From JAMOQA01 sp964420365 (lineage in GTDB: Bacteria > Acidobacteriota > Polarisedimenticolia > J045): 47,759 bases of DNA. Position numbers and translations under genes: made by a program. A model generated the notes under the pieces. The model searched no databases. It saw nothing but the letters and a program-made list of their open reading frames with translations, and was not told the DNA's origin. The stretch lies in assembly GCA_964420365.1 (NCBI GenBank), contig CAYQTA010000046.1, positions 1 to 47,759 on the forward strand, in the 5' to 3' direction. Below, in pieces: positions 28,401 to 36,618 of the stretch. Position 1 is the first letter of the stretch, and the number at the start of each line of letters is the position of its first letter.

Positions 28401-31180
28401 ACGGGTTCCTCGACGGGGGAGAGGACGTCGACCTGGCGATCCCCCTGGTCAACCCGGGTCCGGTCGATCTCCACGGGGTGCGCGGCCGCCTGGTGTCCCG
28501 CCGTGGAGACCTCTTCGTGTCCGTCGACCAGGCGGACTGGGGAACCGTGCCCGCGGGCTCGGCGACGGAGGCGGCGAGCCCGTTCCGGGTCTCCCTGCGG
28601 GACGGAATCGATCCCCGTTCCACGGTCGAGCTGACCCTGGTCGTCGAGGCGGACGAGTGGACGGCGCCGCGGGAGTTTCCCGTCCGGCTCCTGGTCGAGG
28701 CGGACGAGGTCCACGTGAACGGCACCTGGACCGAGGACTTCGCGTCGGCCTCCCTCGCCTGCCACGACGGCAGCGAGGACGCCCCGGAGGATCGCTGGTA
28801 CTTCATGGACCCCGACCAGGACTGCGACACGACCGAGGACACGTGGGACATCGGGTTCTGCCACGGGAACCGGGAGGCGATGCTGCCCTCCTGCCTGGGC
28901 CAGCTCCTGAGCCCGGCCGGCAAGCAGCACCACCGGCTGGTCAGCCCGAAGATCGTCACCGGCGACCCGGGGACGACCACGCTTCTCAGGCGGATCCGGT
29001 TCCGCGAGAGCTATCACTTCGCGATCAACGAGGACGGAAAGGACTGCGACCACGCCGAGGTCCAGGTCTACACGAACCCGGACGGGCGACTCCTGCCGAC
29101 GGGCTACTGGCGGGACCGCAGCGCCGACGGCGAGGACGAGACGGCGGACCTCGATCCGACGAAGGTGTCCGAGTGGGTCGTCGATCCGCTGCCCGATGCC
29201 ACCCAGCTCCAGCTCATCTTCCACGTGGGCTTCGGAGACCCGTGGAAGGACGGGGTCAGCTGCTACGGGAGCGCCAACGACGAGGTGCGCTGGCTCGTCG
29301 ACGACATCGCGGTCGACTACGAGAACATCGCCCTGGTCGACGACCGGACGGCCGCCTGCGACCCCGGCTGCACCGCCCCGGCAACCCCGGAGGCCCTGAC
29401 GGTTCGCGATCTCGGCGATGGGCGGGTCCTCGTCGGCTGGGACCCGGTGGACGGCGCCGACCACTACGACGTCTCTCGTGACGGCACCTTCGTCGGCCGG
29501 GTCGGTGCGCCGGACACCGCCCTCGTCGACACGCCCCCCGGGAACGGCCCCTGGAGCTGGACGGTCACGGCGGTCGACGGAACGGGGCTGTGTCCCTCGG
29601 CCGCCTCCGCGGCGGCCGAGCTGGACGGGGGCCTGCCCTGCCACGACGCGCCCTCCGCGCCGACGAACCTGGCCGCGACCGACGCGGCGGCGGCGACCTG
29701 CGAGGTGGACCTCGCGTGGGACCCGGTGAGCGCCCCGTGCGGCGGGCCGGTGCGCTACCGGGTGTACCGCTCGGCCAACCCGGACTTCGTCCCGGGTCCC
29801 GAGACGCTGCTCGCCGAGGTCGAGGACGCGTCCTTCGCCGACACGTCGATCGCGTCCGGGTTCGACGACTCCGGTGAGCCCGTGGGAACGGCGTACACCT
29901 GGGAAGTCCGCGCGATCGACACCGCGACCGGGCTCGAGGGACCGGGCGCCCGGGTGACCGCCCGCGCCGGCGGCCCGCGGCAGGTCGGCACCTGGATCGA
30001 CGACGGGGGCGACGAGCACGTTGTCAAGATGATGGCGGTCACGCTCGTCGACGAGCGCAACACGGGCGCCCGGTGGACCCGGAGCCCGATCGCCCTGCAC
30101 CACGGGGGTCGATGGTCCTGGTGGCCGGACGACGACCCGATGGGGGACGGCCGGTACGTACCCCTTGCCTGCCTCTCCCTCGAGAGCCCACCGATCGATC
30201 TCGCCGCCGGGGAATCGCCCCAGCTCCACGTCTGGGCGGACTACGAGATCGAGTGGCAGTGGGACGGTCTCGTCGTGGAGCTGGCGGTCGACGACGGGGA
30301 CTTCGCCCCGATCGATCCGGTCGGCGGCTACCCGGGAACGTTCGCGAACACGGCGCCGCCTCCCTGCCAGGGGGCCGGTGGCGGCACCGGGAACTGGGTC
30401 AACGGTTGCGACTACCCGCCGGAACAGGGGGCGATCACCGGCCCGGAGGCCGGGGGGCTCTCCGGCTGGGAGGAGTTCGTCTTCGACCTGGCGTCGTGGG
30501 CGGGACACACGGTCCGCTTCCGGCTGAACCTCTCGACCGACTGCGGCACGGACGGGGGCGCGGTCCTGGACGATCTCTCGGTGACCGGGGCCCTCCTGCC
30601 GACCGCCTGCACCGCCGGGGGATGCCTTCCCGCGCCGGAGTTCGCCGGGCTCCTCTCGGTCCGGGACCCGGATCCCGACGCGCTGTCGGGAGTCGAGCTG
30701 ACCTGGGGCGACGTCACCGACTGGGGAGGGGGCGGCACGGGCACCTTCGAGGTCTGGCGGGATGGAAAGAAGGTGGCGACCCTCGCGGCCGACGCCCGTT
30801 CCTACACCGACACCGGGGCGGCGGACAACCGGGAACACACCTGGCAGGTGATCGCCCGTTCCGGGGGCGGATGCGGGCTGCCCTCGCCGAGCCGGGCGCG
30901 CATCCGGGGCCGGGATTGCGGCATGCCGGACGAGGCGGCCGACGAGGCGGCGCGGCTGACGGTGGACCTGGCGCCGGGCCGGCACACGGTCGTCCTCGAC
31001 GCCGACGGGCCGGACGGGGCGGCACGATGGCGCTTTCCCTGGGCCCACGATCCGGCCGACGTGGCCGGCTCCTCGAACGCCCTGGTCTCCGGGGTCCCGG
31101 AGGCCCGGCACGGCGTCGCCGGGGACGGGCAGCACTATTTCTACCTGGTCGGGGCGGAGCCGCCGGAGGGATGTCCCTGA
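25409..31180 (+). CDS. Very large secreted subtilisin-like protease with multidomain C-terminus
   Basis: 1923 residues. A signal peptide (MRLPFLRMLPGRVVPVLVLLSCLAAGGVSA) starts at the ATG at 25409. There is no strong Shine-Dalgarno, and an ATG at 25430 after AAGG is an alternative. The S8 catalytic set is Asp331 (AIADTGVD), His396 (GDPHGTWCA), Asn509 (FSAGNGGP) and Ser595 (VSGTSFAAP). A Cys-rich insert (about residues 656-700) interrupts the region after Ser595. Next comes a beta-barrel resembling the KP-43 subtilase C-domain (VLAWTDPP...YLVNDLDLHVIAPDGTEYWGN, about 755-860). Roughly 1000 further residues hold immunoglobulin/fibronectin-III-like modules (TPEALTVRDLGDGRVLVGWDPV; TYTWEVRAID). 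A jelly-roll-like CxxGxGGGTGNW region with SGWEEFVFDLASWAGHTVRFRL follows. It is acidic and calcium-friendly; the substrate is unknown. Confidence 0.93.
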   Translation: MRLPFLRMLPGRVVPVLVLLSCLAAGGVSAADRSRPGAPPLSLDRSARTSVPPGAAAPAPAGPEVFPPVPRGRREAREEIRRLLARPHAILFDGARFDPLADGIPDLSAFVPDPPGDGDLPADAPRLAIVQFDHAPGPAERALLTGRGITPLFHVPRDAWLVRGTGRALAEAAGLPGVRWVGRYRAGYKVDRALGRLAAGFVPARPLPGEGVETLAIDLLLAPGADPAKVAERLRDAIPGVEILAAEPDPGGLGVVTARVPRRGLRVNLSLLAGGDDVLAVEPHGEAHLHNDDAAWIGQSYDRWNRQDYSVTATIWNRGLLGEGEVIAIADTGVDPDTCWFEDDAGLPDVSSVPATGADRGPMPVDTSRRKIIGYNLLGSFQARATAYDVRQGDPHGTWCAVSATGDDTAHLADESNPANGHHDLGDGMAPAAKLVVEDLGDDRGELVGLGLPIPPILDQVFEQEYEAGARISTNSWGIGGNQYDVFAFFADRMAWNHPDFLLVFSAGNGGPYAGTITSPATAKNVLAVGASDARIDPGDGLDPENLAEFSSRGPTADGRLKPDIVMSGHAVVTGTSDLGENGRTCERAEVSGTSFAAPLVAGYAALVREYYRKGFWPSGTARSEDGFVPSSALLRASLVAGARNMTGSAGKDYGPCILDTCDLSAGLCRNIFVECDEDADCHRCDKDQKISCSSDRECDLTTLQDDAPTNEQGWGRLQLDDVLYFDGDTRGLAVFDVPREEGVATGETWSREVYLDGRNEELRIVLAWTDPPALVASPTYLVNDLDLHVIAPDGTEYWGNAWQARNHDPALVEYTAPGTRPDPDVDTIEMVRLPSWGTPAGLWKIEVIGASVPGSPWVDPAVRQGFAVVAVGPVDAAGGTVRFDRGRCGCAGEIGVEVLDTNAAAPLQVTVTTGSGDSETVTLDALGGGRFRGSIPLAGNEPLAPGDGSLQVTDGDVLTATYHDADPALAATDRAVVDCQPPLEVGTPGVSGGCDGDGFLDGGEDVDLAIPLVNPGPVDLHGVRGRLVSRRGDLFVSVDQADWGTVPAGSATEAASPFRVSLRDGIDPRSTVELTLVVEADEWTAPREFPVRLLVEADEVHVNGTWTEDFASASLACHDGSEDAPEDRWYFMDPDQDCDTTEDTWDIGFCHGNREAMLPSCLGQLLSPAGKQHHRLVSPKIVTGDPGTTTLLRRIRFRESYHFAINEDGKDCDHAEVQVYTNPDGRLLPTGYWRDRSADGEDETADLDPTKVSEWVVDPLPDATQLQLIFHVGFGDPWKDGVSCYGSANDEVRWLVDDIAVDYENIALVDDRTAACDPGCTAPATPEALTVRDLGDGRVLVGWDPVDGADHYDVSRDGTFVGRVGAPDTALVDTPPGNGPWSWTVTAVDGTGLCPSAASAAAELDGGLPCHDAPSAPTNLAATDAAAATCEVDLAWDPVSAPCGGPVRYRVYRSANPDFVPGPETLLAEVEDASFADTSIASGFDDSGEPVGTAYTWEVRAIDTATGLEGPGARVTARAGGPRQVGTWIDDGGDEHVVKMMAVTLVDERNTGARWTRSPIALHHGGRWSWWPDDDPMGDGRYVPLACLSLESPPIDLAAGESPQLHVWADYEIEWQWDGLVVELAVDDGDFAPIDPVGGYPGTFANTAPPPCQGAGGGTGNWVNGCDYPPEQGAITGPEAGGLSGWEEFVFDLASWAGHTVRFRLNLSTDCGTDGGAVLDDLSVTGALLPTACTAGGCLPAPEFAGLLSVRDPDPDALSGVELTWGDVTDWGGGGTGTFEVWRDGKKVATLAADARSYTDTGAADNREHTWQVIARSGGGCGLPSPSRARIRGRDCGMPDEAADEAARLTVDLAPGRHTVVLDADGPDGAARWRFPWAHDPADVAGSSNALVSGVPEARHGVAGDGQHYFYLVGAEPPEGCP

Positions 31181-31289
31181 CCCCGGTGGCGGGGATGCCG
31201 GGGCCGTGTCACCTTCGGGGCGCCCGTCGCATCCAGATTCGGGCGGAAGGGCCGGGCACGGGGCCCGGCGCGAACCGAGAGGACCCGAG

Positions 31290-31673
31290 ATGACCCAGCC
31301 CCACGATGGCAACGCGGACACGAAGGACGTGATCGTCCACGCCACCGACGACACCTTCCAGGACGTCGTCCTGAAGTCGGACCTCCCGGTCGTCGTCGAC
31401 TTCTGGGCGCCCTGGTGCGCCCCCTGCGTCTTCCTCGGCCAGAACCTGGAGCAGGTCGCACCGCGCTACCAGGGGAAGCTCCGCGTGGTCAAGATCAACG
31501 TCGACGAGAACCCCCGGATCGCCGGGATGTTCGGCATCCGGTCCATCCCGACGATGGTGTTCTTCCGGGACGGCCAGCCGATCGGCGGAATCACCGGCGC
31601 CCTTCCCCCGGAGGCCCTCGAGGACCTCTTCAGCCGCCACGTGGAGAACCGGCTCCAGGCCGAGGAGGAATGA
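31290..31673 (+). CDS. trxA: Thioredoxin
   Basis: 127 residues from the ATG at 31290 (GAGAGGA upstream). A single thioredoxin fold with the active site WAPWCAPC (Cys43, Cys46) and the cis-Pro loop in GIRSIPTMVFFRDG. The N-terminal 12 residues are polar and there is no signal peptide, so it acts as a cytoplasmic dithiol reductant. The standard WCGPC is WCAPC here, and PCVFLGQNLEQVA replaces the usual PCK.IAP, so it is a slightly atypical thioredoxin. Its stop is immediately followed by the CxxC gene, which suggests a shared transcript and possibly a shared redox role. Confidence 0.95.
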   Translation: MTQPHDGNADTKDVIVHATDDTFQDVVLKSDLPVVVDFWAPWCAPCVFLGQNLEQVAPRYQGKLRVVKINVDENPRIAGMFGIRSIPTMVFFRDGQPIGGITGALPPEALEDLFSRHVENRLQAEEE

Positions 31674-31675
31674 CG

Positions 31676-31903
31676 ATGGCCGCCGGTTCCCGCCCGGACT
31701 GGCTTACCCCCTCGATCACGATCGAGGAGCTGCTCGAGAGGATCCCCGCGGCGGCCCGGATCCTCTCGAGGTTCCGGATCGTCTGCATCGCCTGCGGGGA
31801 GCCGGTCTGGGGCACCCTCGAGGAGAACGCCCGGCAGGCCGGCGTGACCGACCTCGAGCCGGTCCTCGATGCCCTGGCCGCGAGCCTGGACGAGGGCGCC
31901 TGA
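31676..31903 (+). CDS. DUF1858-like CxxC redox protein
   Basis: 75 residues. A small helical protein with the motif FRIVCIACGEP (Cys37, Cys40) after an N-terminal ITIEELLERIPAAARILSRF helix, the pattern of DUF1858 / hybrid-cluster-associated redox disulfide proteins. The ATG at 31676 gives a 7-nt spacing to AGGAGG. An ATG overlapping the thioredoxin stop (31670) is possible but too close to that Shine-Dalgarno. Tight linkage to thioredoxin suggests that its disulfide is a thioredoxin substrate or that both serve the same target. Precise function unknown. Confidence 0.82.
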   Translation: MAAGSRPDWLTPSITIEELLERIPAAARILSRFRIVCIACGEPVWGTLEENARQAGVTDLEPVLDALAASLDEGA

Positions 31904-31997
31904 ACCCGGCACAAGTTTCCGTCCTTCCGGCCGATACGTCTTCCGCGGGACCCGTCCACCCCCGGGCGGGGCCGTTGCGTGCCCGCGGGAGGAACCG

Positions 31998-34900
31998 GTG
32001 CACGATCTGCTGCTCGTCGGGCTGGAAACGACCCTCGGTCTCACCCTCGTGCTCCTGGCGGGGCTCGCCTCCCTGCGGGTGCTGCGTGCGTTCCGCCGGG
32101 GCACGGGCCTGCCGCGCTGGGGCCTGGGGGGCTTCGTGGTCGGCCTCCTGGTGACCCTGACCTTCACCGTCCTCGCCCACCGCTACCTGGCGTTCCAGGT
32201 GCGCAGCGGGTTCGAGCGGGAGGTCCAGGACGTCCTCTCGGACCTCCGGGTCCTGGTCGATCGGCCCCGGCTCGCGGCGCGCTTCGCGGCCCGCTTCGTC
32301 GAGGCCCGCCCGGACCTCGCGGAGGAGGAGTTCCGCACGTTCGCCGCGGGAGCGCTCGCCGACAACCCGGAGATTTCCCTGGTGGCCTGGCTCCCCCGGG
32401 TTCCCGAGGAGGAGCGGCGGGCCTGGGAAGCGGCCCATGGCGTCCGCCTCTGGACCCCGCGGGACGGAACGCGGGGACCGGCGCCCCCGGCCCCCTTCCA
32501 TGCGCCCCTCCTGTGGGTCGTCCCGGGCCGGGTCTCGTTCCTGCGCGGCTACGACCAGGTCGCGTCCCACCAGGCCGCCGGCTGGCTGGAACGGGCCGCC
32601 CGGGAAAACCAGACGATGCTCTCCCCGGTCTTCCCCCCGGGAAGGGGAACGGGTTGGCAGCTCTGGATCGCCAGCCCGGTCTACGTCGCGGGCGCGCCGG
32701 TCGAAACCCCCGACGAGCGCCTCGCCGCCACCCGGGGATGGTGTCTCGTCTACGTCCGCGTCCGGACGCTGGTCGATCGCGTCCTCGCCGGTCGCCGGGA
32801 ACGGATCGCCTTCGAGGTCGCGACCCTGGACCACCGCGGACGTCTCCAGCGGATCTACGCCAGCGAGGAGGGTTCCCGTCAGACGGCACGGGGAAGTGGC
32901 GGTGAGCCCCTGCTCATCGTCCGGAAGTCCCTGCCTCTCGGCAACACGACCTGGCGGGTGACCGCCTGGCGCACGGGGCCGCTGATCGGCGGCATCCTGG
33001 GACAGCTTCCGCTCCTCGTGTTCGCCTCGGGCCTGCTGCTCTCGTTCCTCGCCGGCTGGCTCCTGGACGACGCCGAGCGCCGACACCTCCATCTTCACGA
33101 GCTGGCGGAGGACCGGGGACGACGCCTGCGGGACACGGAGCAGAGCTTCGAGTCGATCCTCGAGGCGGCGCCGGAAGCGATCGTCCTGGTCTCCCCGGGC
33201 GACCTGCGCATCCAGCGGGTGAACGCGTTCGCATCCCGGTGGCTGGGACGGCCCCGCGAGCAGCTCGAGGGCCGTCCCCTCGACGAGATCCTCGTCGTCC
33301 CGGAGGGAACGGAAGTCGAGGAGCTGCTGCAGCGGCTGATCGCGCCCCCCTCCGAGGCGGACCGCTACGTGCGGGTCTCGCTGGCCGACGGCCGGGAGGC
33401 CGAGGCCGAGGTCGCCGGGGCCCACGCCGTGTTCGGCGGGCGACCGACCATCGTCCTGATGATCCGGGACGTTTCCCTCCTCGAGCAGGCCAGGAGGTCG
33501 GCGGAGGCGGCGAGCGAGGCGAAGAACCAGTTCCTCGCCAACGTCAGCCACGAGATCCGGACCCCCCTGAACGGCATTCTCGGAATGACCGAGCTGGCCC
33601 TGGACGCCGACCTCGACCCGGGGCTCCGGGAACACCTCGAAACGGTCCACCGGTGCGCCGGCGACCTGATGGTGATCATCGACGACGTGCTCGACTTCTC
33701 TCGCCTCGAGGCGGGAGAGCTGGAGCTGGCGAACCGCCCCTTCTCTCCCCGGGAACTGGCGGAGAAGGTGCTCGAGCAGCTCGCGCCCCGGGCCCGGACG
33801 AGGGGACTCCTTCTCGTCGGGATCCTCCGCCGCGATCTCCCGGCCCGGGTCCTCGGGGATCCCGGCCGGGTCGAGAAGGTGCTCCAGAACCTGCTCGGCA
33901 ACGCGATCAAGTTCACGGACCGGGGCAGCGTCGTCCTCCGCGTGCTCCCCGCGGGGCCGCCGGACGGCACCCGGGTGACGCTCCGCTTCGAGGTGATCGA
34001 CACCGGCCGGGGCATCGATCCCGCCAACCGGGAGGCCATCTTCGAACCGTTCCGCCAGGAGGACGGGTCCCGTACCCGGGCCCGGGGCGGGTTCGGCCTC
34101 GGCCTCGCCCTCACCCGCCACGTGGTGCGGGCGATGGGCGGAACCCTCGACTTCGAGTCGACCCCCGGCCAGGGGAGCCGCTTCTGGGTGGAGTTGCCCC
34201 TCGAGACGGACGGGGAGGCCAGGCCACCGGCACCCGACGAGGCGCTGGTCGGGATCCCGACGCTGGTGGTCCATCCCGCGGAGCCGGCGCGGGAGGCGCT
34301 CCAGGAGGCGCTGCTCGAGCTCGGCCTGCGGGCCACCGGGTTCGGGAACGTGGTCGCCGCGATCCCGGAGGCCGAACAGCGGCGCCGGGACGGGGCCCCG
34401 TTCCGGGTCGCCCTGCTCGCCCGGGAGGTGCTCGAGAACGGCGACCTCGAGCGGCTCCTGCCCCTGCTGGCCCGGGAGCCGGCGGTGCTCGCCGTGTCCC
34501 CGGTCCCGCTCCGCGAGGCGCCCTCCCCCGCGGTCGGGGTCGTCGAGCTGCCCGTGACCCGCCCCCACCTCCACGGCCAGCTCCTCGCCGCCCTGGGACA
34601 CGGGCACGAGCCCGTGCCGGAGGATCCCCGGGACGCCCGGCCCCGCCGCGTGCTGGTCGTCGACGACAACCCGGTCAACCGCCGCCTGGCCAGGGGGCTG
34701 CTCGAGCGTGGCGGGTACGAGGTCGTCGAGGCGGCCAACGGCGAGGAGGCGCTCGCGGTCCTGGAGCGGGAGCGGGACGCGATCGACCTCGTCCTGATGG
34801 ACGTCCAGATGCCGGTCCTCGACGGCCTCGAGGCGACCCGCCGGATCCGCCGGATGCCCGGCCTCGGGGAACTGCCGGTCGTCGCCCTGACGGCCCACGC

Positions 34901-35063
34901 CCTCGCCGGCGACCGGGAGGAGTGCCTGGCGGCCGGGATGGACGACTACCTGAGCAAGCCCCTCAACCGGGAAGAGCTCCTCGCGACCGTGGCCCGGTGG
35001 CTGCGCCGCGCCCGGGGCGGGAGGCGAGCCGTGCAGGATTCGAACCTGCGACCCGCGGATTAA
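31998..35063 (+). CDS. CHASE-domain hybrid histidine kinase with C-terminal receivers
   Basis: 1021 residues, starting at GTG 31998 with GGGAGGA 4 nt upstream. Two transmembrane segments lie near residues 5-25 and 40-60. A CHASE-type periplasmic sensor region (FEREVQDVLSDLRVLV...ISLVAWLPRVPEEERRAWE) follows, then a third membrane helix near 335-355 and a PAS domain (about 375-490). HisKA has the phospho-accepting His518 in NVSHEIRTPLNG, and HATPase_c has NLLGNAIKFTD, DTGRGID and GGFGLGLAL. A degenerate receiver-like segment (about 755-870) lacks a visible phospho-Asp, while a complete C-terminal receiver has Asp935 in VLMDVQMPVLDG. No partner response regulator is adjacent. The final 13 codons (QDSNLRPAD...) lie antisense to tRNA-Lys, and the stop TAA is inside that tRNA gene. 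Confidence 0.93.
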   Translation: MHDLLLVGLETTLGLTLVLLAGLASLRVLRAFRRGTGLPRWGLGGFVVGLLVTLTFTVLAHRYLAFQVRSGFEREVQDVLSDLRVLVDRPRLAARFAARFVEARPDLAEEEFRTFAAGALADNPEISLVAWLPRVPEEERRAWEAAHGVRLWTPRDGTRGPAPPAPFHAPLLWVVPGRVSFLRGYDQVASHQAAGWLERAARENQTMLSPVFPPGRGTGWQLWIASPVYVAGAPVETPDERLAATRGWCLVYVRVRTLVDRVLAGRRERIAFEVATLDHRGRLQRIYASEEGSRQTARGSGGEPLLIVRKSLPLGNTTWRVTAWRTGPLIGGILGQLPLLVFASGLLLSFLAGWLLDDAERRHLHLHELAEDRGRRLRDTEQSFESILEAAPEAIVLVSPGDLRIQRVNAFASRWLGRPREQLEGRPLDEILVVPEGTEVEELLQRLIAPPSEADRYVRVSLADGREAEAEVAGAHAVFGGRPTIVLMIRDVSLLEQARRSAEAASEAKNQFLANVSHEIRTPLNGILGMTELALDADLDPGLREHLETVHRCAGDLMVIIDDVLDFSRLEAGELELANRPFSPRELAEKVLEQLAPRARTRGLLLVGILRRDLPARVLGDPGRVEKVLQNLLGNAIKFTDRGSVVLRVLPAGPPDGTRVTLRFEVIDTGRGIDPANREAIFEPFRQEDGSRTRARGGFGLGLALTRHVVRAMGGTLDFESTPGQGSRFWVELPLETDGEARPPAPDEALVGIPTLVVHPAEPAREALQEALLELGLRATGFGNVVAAIPEAEQRRRDGAPFRVALLAREVLENGDLERLLPLLAREPAVLAVSPVPLREAPSPAVGVVELPVTRPHLHGQLLAALGHGHEPVPEDPRDARPRRVLVVDDNPVNRRLARGLLERGGYEVVEAANGEEALAVLERERDAIDLVLMDVQMPVLDGLEATRRIRRMPGLGELPVVALTAHALAGDREECLAAGMDDYLSKPLNREELLATVARWLRRARGGRRAVQDSNLRPAD

Positions 35064-35097
35064 AAGTCCGCTGCTCTACCAGCTGAGCTAACGGCCC
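35025..35097 (-). tRNA. tRNA-Lys (anticodon TTT)
   Basis: A full cloverleaf on the minus strand. The acceptor 5' GGGCCGT pairs with ACGGCTC, with GCTCAGCTGGTAGAGC as D-arm. The anticodon stem GCGGA/TCCGC encloses CTTTTAA (anticodon TTT), and the T-arm is GCAGGTTCGAATCCTGC. Discriminator G; CCA is not encoded. It sits 18 nt past the purA stop on the same strand, so it may be co-transcribed, although TATCAT at 35108-35103 could be its own -10 element. It overlaps the convergent histidine kinase gene by 39 nt. Confidence 0.97.
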
Positions 35098-35115
35098 GCG
35101 CCATGATAGCGCGGG

Positions 35116-36423
35116 TCAGGAAGCAAGCCACTCGGCGAGCAGGGTCCCGGGAACGACGATCTCGCTTCCCCTGCCGGGCCCGGTCCCGAGGAGGGAAACC
35201 GGGCAGCCCGCCAGTTCCTCGATCCGCGCCACGTAGGCCCGCGCCGCGGCGGGCAGGTCCTCCAGCCGCCGCACGCCCGAGAGGTCCTCCGTCCATCCCG
35301 GCAGCTCCTCGTAGACGGGAACCGCCCGGTCCAGCTCGGCTGCCGTGGAGGGGAACCACTCCGTCCGTTCCCCGTCGACGTCGTAGGCGACCGCGATCCG
35401 CAGCGGATCGATCCCACCGAGCACGTCGAGCTTGGTCAGCACCAGGGCGTCGATTCCGCTGACCCGGACCGCGTGCGCGACCGCGACGGCGTCGAACCAG
35501 CCGCACCGCCGCGGACGCCCGGTGGTCGTGCCGTACTCTCCCCCGGCGTCCCGCAGCCGGTCCCCCAGGGGGCCGTGTTCCTCGGTGGGAAACGGTCCCG
35601 CCCCGACCCGCGTCGTGTACGCCTTGGCGATTCCGACCACCCGGTGGACGGCGCGGGGCGGGATCCCCAGGCTCGCCGGGATACCCCCCGCGATCGTGTT
35701 CGACGAGGTGACGAACGGGTAGGTGCCGAAGTCCACGTCGAGGAGCGCGCCCTGGGCCCCCTCGAAGAGGATCGGTCGCCCCTCCCGGAGGTCCTCGTGG
35801 AGGAGGCGGCTCACGTCCCCCACGTGTTCCCCGAGGGCTTCCCACCACCGGGCCGCCAGCACCTCGATCTCGCCGGGCGAGGGAACCCCCGCCCCCAGTT
35901 CCCGCAGCCAGGCGCCGAGGCCGGCGTCGAGCATCCGTCCCAGGTGGGCCGCCACGTCGGCCGGCCGGGCCAGGTCTCCGAGCCGCACGCCCCACCGCTC
36001 GACCTTGGCGCCGTAGGCGGGCCCCATCCCTCGCCGCGTCGTCCCGATCCCGCCCTTGCCGAGGCGCGCCTCGAGGGCGCCGTCGAGGGCCCGGTGGTGC
36101 GGGAGGATCAGGTGGGCCCGCCTGGACAGGACGAGCCGGCCGGCGGGCTCCACGCCGGCGGCCCGGAGGGTGGCGAGTTCCTCGACCAGGCGGTCGGGAT
36201 CGACGAGGGTCCCGGCCCCGACGAGGCACCGCACTCCCGGGTGCAGGATCCCCGACGGGACCTGGTGGAGCGCGTGGGTCACCCCGTCGACCACGACGGT
36301 GTGGCCGGCATTCGGCCCCCCCTGGAACCGGACGACGCTGGCGAACCGCGGGGCGAGCAGGTCGACGACCTTCCCCTTCCCCTCGTCGCCCCACTGGGCG
36401 CCGACCACGGCGAGATTCGGCAT
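35116..36423 (-). CDS. purA: Adenylosuccinate synthetase
   Basis: 435 residues. Converts IMP, aspartate and GTP to adenylosuccinate, the first committed step to AMP. The N-terminus MPNLAVVGAQWGDEGKGKVVD has the GTP-binding loop with catalytic Asp13; His41 is in GGPNAGHTVVV. Further landmarks are GKGGIGTTRRGMGPAY, FEGAQGALLDVDFGTYPFVTSSN, GIAKAYTTRVGAGPFPTE and TTTGRPRRCGWFDAV. The start ATG at 36423 has GGAAGGGAAG upstream. No purine genes adjoin it. Complete and ordinary. Confidence 0.97.
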   Translation of the reverse strand: MPNLAVVGAQWGDEGKGKVVDLLAPRFASVVRFQGGPNAGHTVVVDGVTHALHQVPSGILHPGVRCLVGAGTLVDPDRLVEELATLRAAGVEPAGRLVLSRRAHLILPHHRALDGALEARLGKGGIGTTRRGMGPAYGAKVERWGVRLGDLARPADVAAHLGRMLDAGLGAWLRELGAGVPSPGEIEVLAARWWEALGEHVGDVSRLLHEDLREGRPILFEGAQGALLDVDFGTYPFVTSSNTIAGGIPASLGIPPRAVHRVVGIAKAYTTRVGAGPFPTEEHGPLGDRLRDAGGEYGTTTGRPRRCGWFDAVAVAHAVRVSGIDALVLTKLDVLGGIDPLRIAVAYDVDGERTEWFPSTAAELDRAVPVYEELPGWTEDLSGVRRLEDLPAAARAYVARIEELAGCPVSLLGTGPGRGSEIVVPGTLLAEWLAS

Positions 36424-36525
36424 GTCCAGCTTCCCTTCCGGGCCTCGGACGCCCGGCACGAGGGCGCAGTATAGCCCATTCCCCGCTTCCAACCCCCCGG
36501 GGCTTACCGGCTTGCCAGGTCCGGC

Positions 36526-36555
36526 TTGACCGGTCTGGCGAGGATGAGCTAACTT
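36526..36555 (+). promoter_or_regulatory. Promoter region of the XRE-cupin regulator
   Basis: TTGACC (36526-36531) and TAACTT (36550-36555) are spaced by 18 nt, in an AT-rich island between divergent purA and the regulator. Just downstream, 36563-36579 (GCTAAGCTTGGATAAGC) is an imperfect dyad that could be the operator of this regulator. The operator call is speculative. Confidence 0.5.
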
Positions 36556-36618
36556 GTTTGTCGCTAAGCTTGGATAAGCCCGGGCTCCACCCCCCCGGGC
36601 TGGAGGACGGGACCGACC

